Shown: in pieces, positions 59,792 through 64,000 of the stretch
How the letters are laid out: every line of letters starts with the position of its first letter
Position numbering within the stretch: the first letter of the stretch is position 1
Source of the DNA: Rhizophagus irregularis
Taxonomy: Eukaryota; Glomeromycota; Glomeromycetes; Glomerales; Glomeraceae
NCBI RefSeq assembly: GCF_026210795.1
Contig: NC_089440.1
Coordinates: 1,550,001 to 1,614,000, forward strand
Direction: 5' to 3'
Length of the DNA stretch: 64,000 nt
Made by a program: the position numbers and the translations under genes
Notes under the pieces: generated by a model
Seen by the model: the letters and a program-made list of their open reading frames with translations, nothing else
Databases searched by the model: none
Told to the model about the DNA's origin: nothing

Positions 59792-60538
59792 TCAACATTC
59801 GTTATTTATAATAGGAATTTCATCTCCCAATTTTTCGCCATCTTCATCATGGTTTTCGCTTGTTATTGTGGCTCTACTAAACTGATCACGAAGACGATAT
59901 CTGATACCTGAATTGATTAGATTTTGCGGTGAATCGGTTTGTGTTAGGAAGCTCATTCTTTGATGATAATATAAGAAATATGATCTAACCATGGTAATTG
60001 ATATAAAGATCCACCACAATAAAAGAACAGCCACAATAGTATTCAGTACAGATTCAGGTGAGAATGTTTTAGGATTATTAACAATAATTTCGTTTTGACG
60101 ATATTGATCAACGATTTCGCGTGCTTTATGCTGTATAGACGAGATTATCTCTTCCTGCACAAAATTCACATCCCCAGGGAAAGTAACGACTTTCCCAAGG
60201 ATTGGATCCGTCTCTTGAGCGTATTTCGCTTGTACACCATCCTTCGCATGTTTAAATTCGTCGGTGTGTATGTTGTATTCATGATGTACAACTACGGGAT
60301 GATTTTCTTCACGTTCAAATTCATATAATCTACTATCGTCGATGTTTCCCGTGGATTTGTAAATAAATTTCAATCCTAACATTCTCAATTTTGCAACTAC
60401 TCTATCCCATATAGTGGTTGGTATGATATTATTTGGTGGGGGAGGAAATTCAAGACGCATGTGGTGTATATTATGGACCACGATAAAAAGTGTGGGATCT
60501 TGTTTTGAGGTTGGGGTACTTGATTGAGATGTGACCAT
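59792..60538 (-). CDS. single-pass membrane protein of unknown function
   Basis: I do not recognise this 248-residue intronless frame. It begins MVTSQSSTPTSKQDPTLFIV and has a moderately charged, soluble-looking N-terminal part (1-155) with short aliphatic stretches (LFIVVHNIHHMRLEF, VVAKLRMLGLKFIY). A single strong hydrophobic segment follows at about 163-184 (VLNTIVAVLLLWWIFISITM), then a basic flank (VRSYFLYYHQR), a polar tail of about 55 residues and an acidic end (DEDGEKLGDE, EC). No N-terminal signal peptide is visible, so the topology is probably N-terminal domain inside and membrane anchor late. The composition is protein-like, with codon use similar to neighbours. It is divergent from VPS51 with 623 bp between the starts. 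Function, compartment and partners are unknown. Confidence 0.6.
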   Translation of the reverse strand: MVTSQSSTPTSKQDPTLFIVVHNIHHMRLEFPPPPNNIIPTTIWDRVVAKLRMLGLKFIYKSTGNIDDSRLYEFEREENHPVVVHHEYNIHTDEFKHAKDGVQAKYAQETDPILGKVVTFPGDVNFVQEEIISSIQHKAREIVDQYRQNEIIVNNPKTFSPESVLNTIVAVLLLWWIFISITMVRSYFLYYHQRMSFLTQTDSPQNLINSGIRYRLRDQFSRATITSENHDEDGEKLGDEIPIINNEC

Positions 60539-61161
60539 CCTTGACTTTAGGTAAATAAAATAAGATGAATATGTTTACGATTATTATAATCAAAGATTCA
60601 AAATTCCTTTAACGAGATTTTATGGATGGAAGTTTACGCGATCAAAAGCTGTACTATGAACTACGAGTTTAATTATATAGAATAAGTTTGGGTGGCTTAG
60701 AAAGTAACTTTAATCAATCAATATCGTCATACTATATATCAGGAGAAATGTTAGTTTTTTCAGCCCATTCATTAAATAATTCGAATATACAAGCAATTCT
60801 TTTATATTTCATTTCACCGGTCTAGATAATGTAATATTTTTTATATTTTATATTAATTTAAAAAAAAAAATAATTAATCAAAAGATAAAAAATCTCTTGT
60901 CACATAATATATTTGTCCTATTTCAAACATAACACTCAATTGGAATATTTCTATTTAAAGTTAATTAAAATTTTCGTTCGTAAATCTTTTTTTATATTTC
61001 ACGAAAGTTATTGTGCGAACTTAATCTACCTTTATTTGGTAAGATGCACTATAAATTTATCGATCACAGCCACTGGGCTTTGACCTTTTATAATGATAAA
61101 ATTTTTTTTTTATTTCATTACCTATTTATAATTTTTAATAATATTTTAATAATAGAAAAAA
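60539..61161. promoter_or_regulatory. divergent promoter between the unknown membrane protein gene and VPS51
   Basis: The 623 bp separate two divergent starts. The stretch is AT-rich, with A/T runs near 60860 and 61110, and no clear TATA box. No gene is visible; a plus-strand frame at 61011-61280 overlaps the VPS51 start in another frame and is treated as chance. Confidence 0.5.
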
Positions 61162-64000
61162 ATGTCGACTTCACCAACATCACCAAAATCACCAACATCA
61201 AATTCACAAGAACAGTCAACTTCATTTGCGTCAACTTCTGTACATGTGACGCCTCACATAACACTTACATTGCCGCGTAAAGGTCGAGCAAAACAATTAT
61301 TGAAAGATTTTTATGGATTGCCCGACGGAAAAAAAGCAGATCCTCTAGACATTGGTTTGTATTTTAAAGTATCTTCTTAAGATCATTTTTTAATTTTTTG
61401 ACCAATTAATTTTAATCAACATTAATGCTTTTCTTTCTTTTTTTTTAAAAAAGATTTTTCTGCCTTTGATGTAAATAAATATGTTAATAATATGCTCGCT
61501 GAGAAACATCTTAGCGAATTGATGCAGAGAGATAATGATTTAAGTACAGGTGAGAATTTAATATTATGATATTTTTAAGAATTTATTTAATAAATTATAA
61601 TGTTGTATTTTATATTGATAGTTAAAACATTTTATTAGAGATTCGGCAACTCGATGGAGATATGAAAACTTTAGTTTATGAAAATTATAGTAAATTTATA
61701 AGTGCTACTGATACCATAAGAAAGGTAACGAATAAAATATTTTTTTTCAGTTTATATCATAAAAAATTTTAAGGGTAAAAAAAAAAATTTTTTTACTTAA
61801 TTTAGATGAAAAGTAATGTAGAAAATATGGAATCAGAAATGGATCAGCTCTCTCAAAGTATTAATAATATATCAAATGTTACATCTTCAGTAAATTCTGC
61901 TTTAGGTCTAAAACGTGATAAAATTCTTCAATTAACTGGAGTTCATGATTTACTAAAAAAGGTATTTTTAAATGATGAATAATTTTATTTCCTATGTTTT
62001 TTTTTAATTTTATTAAATTTCATTATTTTTTCAAAGATTCAATTCATATTTGAATTACCAACAAGATTAAAAAATTGTCTGGATCAAAAATCTTATGCCC
62101 AAGCTGTTAGATATTATGCAAAAACTTCAAAACTTTTGGAGCATTATAGAAGTTTATCAGTTTTTAGTTCTATTGAAATAGAATGTAAAGAAATTATGGA
62201 TAAAGTTACAAAGAGAATTCGAGAGAATATGACAAATATGAATGTACGTAAAGCATCTTTATTTTTATTTTTTTTTTCCTTAATTTTATATCTAACTCTA
62301 TATTTTATAGGCAACTGGATCAGAGATAACGGATTGTATGGCATTATTAATCATTTTGAAAGAACCTCCACAGCAGCTTGCCAAAGAATATTTGGAACTG
62401 TAAAATTTATTTCAAATTATTATATCATGTTTTATTGAATTAATCTATTTTACGTATTTACTAACTATTTCCATAAATATTTTTTTAGTCAAAAAAATTT
62501 TCTCACGAACTTATTAAGAAAAACGATGGAAGAGATGTCATCATTATCATTGGATTCATCTCAAGATAGTCAACCTAAAAATGCCGATTCAGAACTTAAA
62601 AAGGAACCATCATCACCAATTTCTCCGAAAAAAAGAGCAAAAAGTAAATTAACATATTTAAATCAGAAATTCTTGAAAGAATTAAATAAGTTTGTTGAAT
62701 CTTTTAATGGGTTTTTCTTGATGCCACCAAGAGAAATTCGTGAAGCTAAATCTCCAGGAAAATCTCCTGGAAAATCTCCTGGAAAATCTCCTAGAAGTGC
62801 TGGTAATGATATTTTGAGAATTGTTTCCGCAAATATGGATGGTGATGTATGTAAAATGATTTATTATTTTTGATTAATCGAAAAAAAATTATTTTGTACT
62901 TATTTATTTATTTATTTATTTCCTAATTTAGGATAGGGATATTGCACGTCAAGATTTCTTAAATTTTACTGACGACATGGCAAAGGAATATTTTATTATT
63001 GTGGATAGTTTATTGGAGTTTCCTGTATATAATATAATATTTTATTTTATAGATTCACTTTATTATTGTTTTTTTTTTCTATTAAATTTTTTTGCATATT
63101 TTATATATTTAGGAACAAATTACAAATCTCAATCCATCAACACATTTACAATTATTGAACGATCTTTATTATGCTACTTTATCTTGCAATAGTCTTTGTA
63201 CAATTGCAAGATTTGAAGATCGTGTAAATGAAGTAATTACTGCTTGGGAAATTAAATTGGCTAAAAGTTTATTTGGAACTGCTGAAAAGAAATTGATGGG
63301 TAAGTTCAATATGAAGTTATTTAAATAAACCGAAATTGAGTATATTATAAAATTATAATAGCTTATATTTGTCATACTTCACTCAGAAAAATTTACCAAG
63401 TATGCTGAAAATGAACTTAAAAAGGAATCATCGACATCATCAAATTCTCAAGTTCATGAATTACAATCTTATATATTAGAGATGGAAGCCACATTTTCTG
63501 ATTATTTGACAGGGGATTGCTTTAGATTGTTAGAGGTTCGTAATCACCCATTTTTCAAATAATATATATATGAATAATAATAATTTTTTATTTTACTTTT
63601 ATTTAATAGGAATGTATAAAAACTGAAACTCCAATGATACAAAAGAAAGGTGGAGTTGATCGCCTTTTGAAAGAATTTCAAACACAATTTAAAGAATTTT
63701 GGCGTTCAATAGTACAATCATCAAATGTAAGCTTATTAGTAATATTTTTTATTATGAAAAAAGTTAAAAGTTTTATTAATCAATGATATTTTAATAGAAA
63801 TATATAGCACCAGTTCATCCAACTCCTATAACACAAAATCCTATACAATCACCACCATCGATCATTGCATTGATGATGTCCCGTGTTTTATTGGATTTCG
63901 GAGAGATTATCGCAATACAGGTTTATATGACATTTTCTAATATACTGTATAATCAACATAATGATTATAGAAATAGAATTGGAGCTGAAATTTATAATGG
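61162..64000 (+). CDS. VPS51: VPS51, subunit of GARP/EARP tethering complexes (3' end outside window)
   Basis: Vps51 tethers endosome-derived vesicles to the trans-Golgi network, linking Vps52, Vps53 and Vps54 to SNARE Tlg1. The first exon (61162-61354) has a Ser/Pro-rich N terminus, then [15 protein letters not shown], which is the conserved LLKDFYGL motif of the family. It continues over many short exons: [20 protein letters not shown] (61455-61550), [20 protein letters not shown] then ISATDTIRK (61637-61725), [20 protein letters not shown] through [10 protein letters not shown] (61806-61960), then [20 protein letters not shown] and [17 protein letters not shown] (62037 on). This is the Vps51 coiled-coil region as in yeast and human. 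Between 62740 and 62800 a [17 protein letters not shown] repeat is inserted in the linker. Later exons (62933-63919) encode the helical domain. The last splice donor seen is at 63920, so the C terminus lies outside the window. Confidence 0.9.
62746..62792 (+). repeat. tandem 12-bp repeat coding SPGK in VPS51
   Basis: Near-identical 12-bp units of AAATCTCCTGGA encode KSPG three to four times in the linker between VPS51 helical regions. The copies are almost identical at the DNA level, so the expansion is recent. It should add a flexible, basic, Ser-Pro-rich linker with potential phosphorylation sites. Confidence 0.7.

Noticed and set aside
1-64000. A gene cluster or defence/secondary-metabolism system
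   Set aside because: The genes have unrelated conserved roles, mixed strands and separate promoters. No synthase, polymerase, nuclease or toxin-antitoxin type arrangement is present.

Overview
The window is nuclear DNA of a filamentous fungus. It is very AT-rich, genes are broken by many short GT-AG introns, and the coded proteins are typical of eukaryotes. The best guess is an arbuscular mycorrhizal fungus (Glomeromycotina, Rhizophagus-like). The argument is an inference from the extreme A+T bias, the intron density, several F-box/leucine-rich proteins with the N-terminal pattern common in that group, and genes such as an Integrator subunit that yeasts lack. All exon joins were read by eye from splice signals and protein continuity, so individual borders may be off by a few bases.

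Layout, left to right. 1-2034 (-): 5' part of TEL2/TELO2, running off the left edge. 2324-6531 (+): Eps15/Ede1-like endocytic scaffold, sharing a 289-bp divergent promoter with TEL2. 7843-9441 (+): F-box protein. 10324-10596 (+): 90-residue Zn2Cys6 protein. 10888-15440 (-): Integrator subunit 7. 15770-15962: small retroposed insertion with a perfect 15-bp target duplication. 15996-33401 (-): the complete giant midasin gene (MDN1/REA1), 17.4 kb. 33402-37322: AT-rich desert holding a reversed retroposon, a 139-bp element with perfect 20-bp inverted ends, a Tc1/mariner-like element with TA duplications, and a tandem duplication next to the 3' end of SWC5. 37323-38651 (-): SWC5/CFDP1. 38997-43085 (-): M1 aminopeptidase with an N-terminal membrane anchor. 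43495-47283 (-): three-RRM RNA-binding protein. 49215-50645 (-): second F-box protein. 50865-51604: 740-bp element with inverted ends and a 10-bp target duplication (Mutator-like signature). 51947-52627: relics, one of them an F-box. 52920-53892 (-): secreted glycerophosphodiester phosphodiesterase. 54111-55086 (-): PQ-loop membrane protein (SLC66A2/Any1 type). 56156-59347 (+): secreted subtilisin-like protease. 59792-60538 (-): unrecognised single-pass membrane protein. 61162 to the right edge (+): VPS51, cut off at the 3' end.

Most genes are conserved housekeeping functions: TEL2 (PIKK maturation), midasin (60S ribosome assembly), SWC5 (H2A.Z exchange), INTS7 (RNA 3'-end and transcription control), Ede1 (endocytosis) and VPS51 (retrograde traffic). 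They do not form a pathway or cluster. The accessory material (F-box genes, relics and mobile elements) sits in the gaps. I found no convincing new multi-gene system. The most novel material is the set of short mobile elements with readable target duplications, an Integrator subunit in a fungus, an unrecognised membrane protein, and changed residues in the phosphodiesterase.
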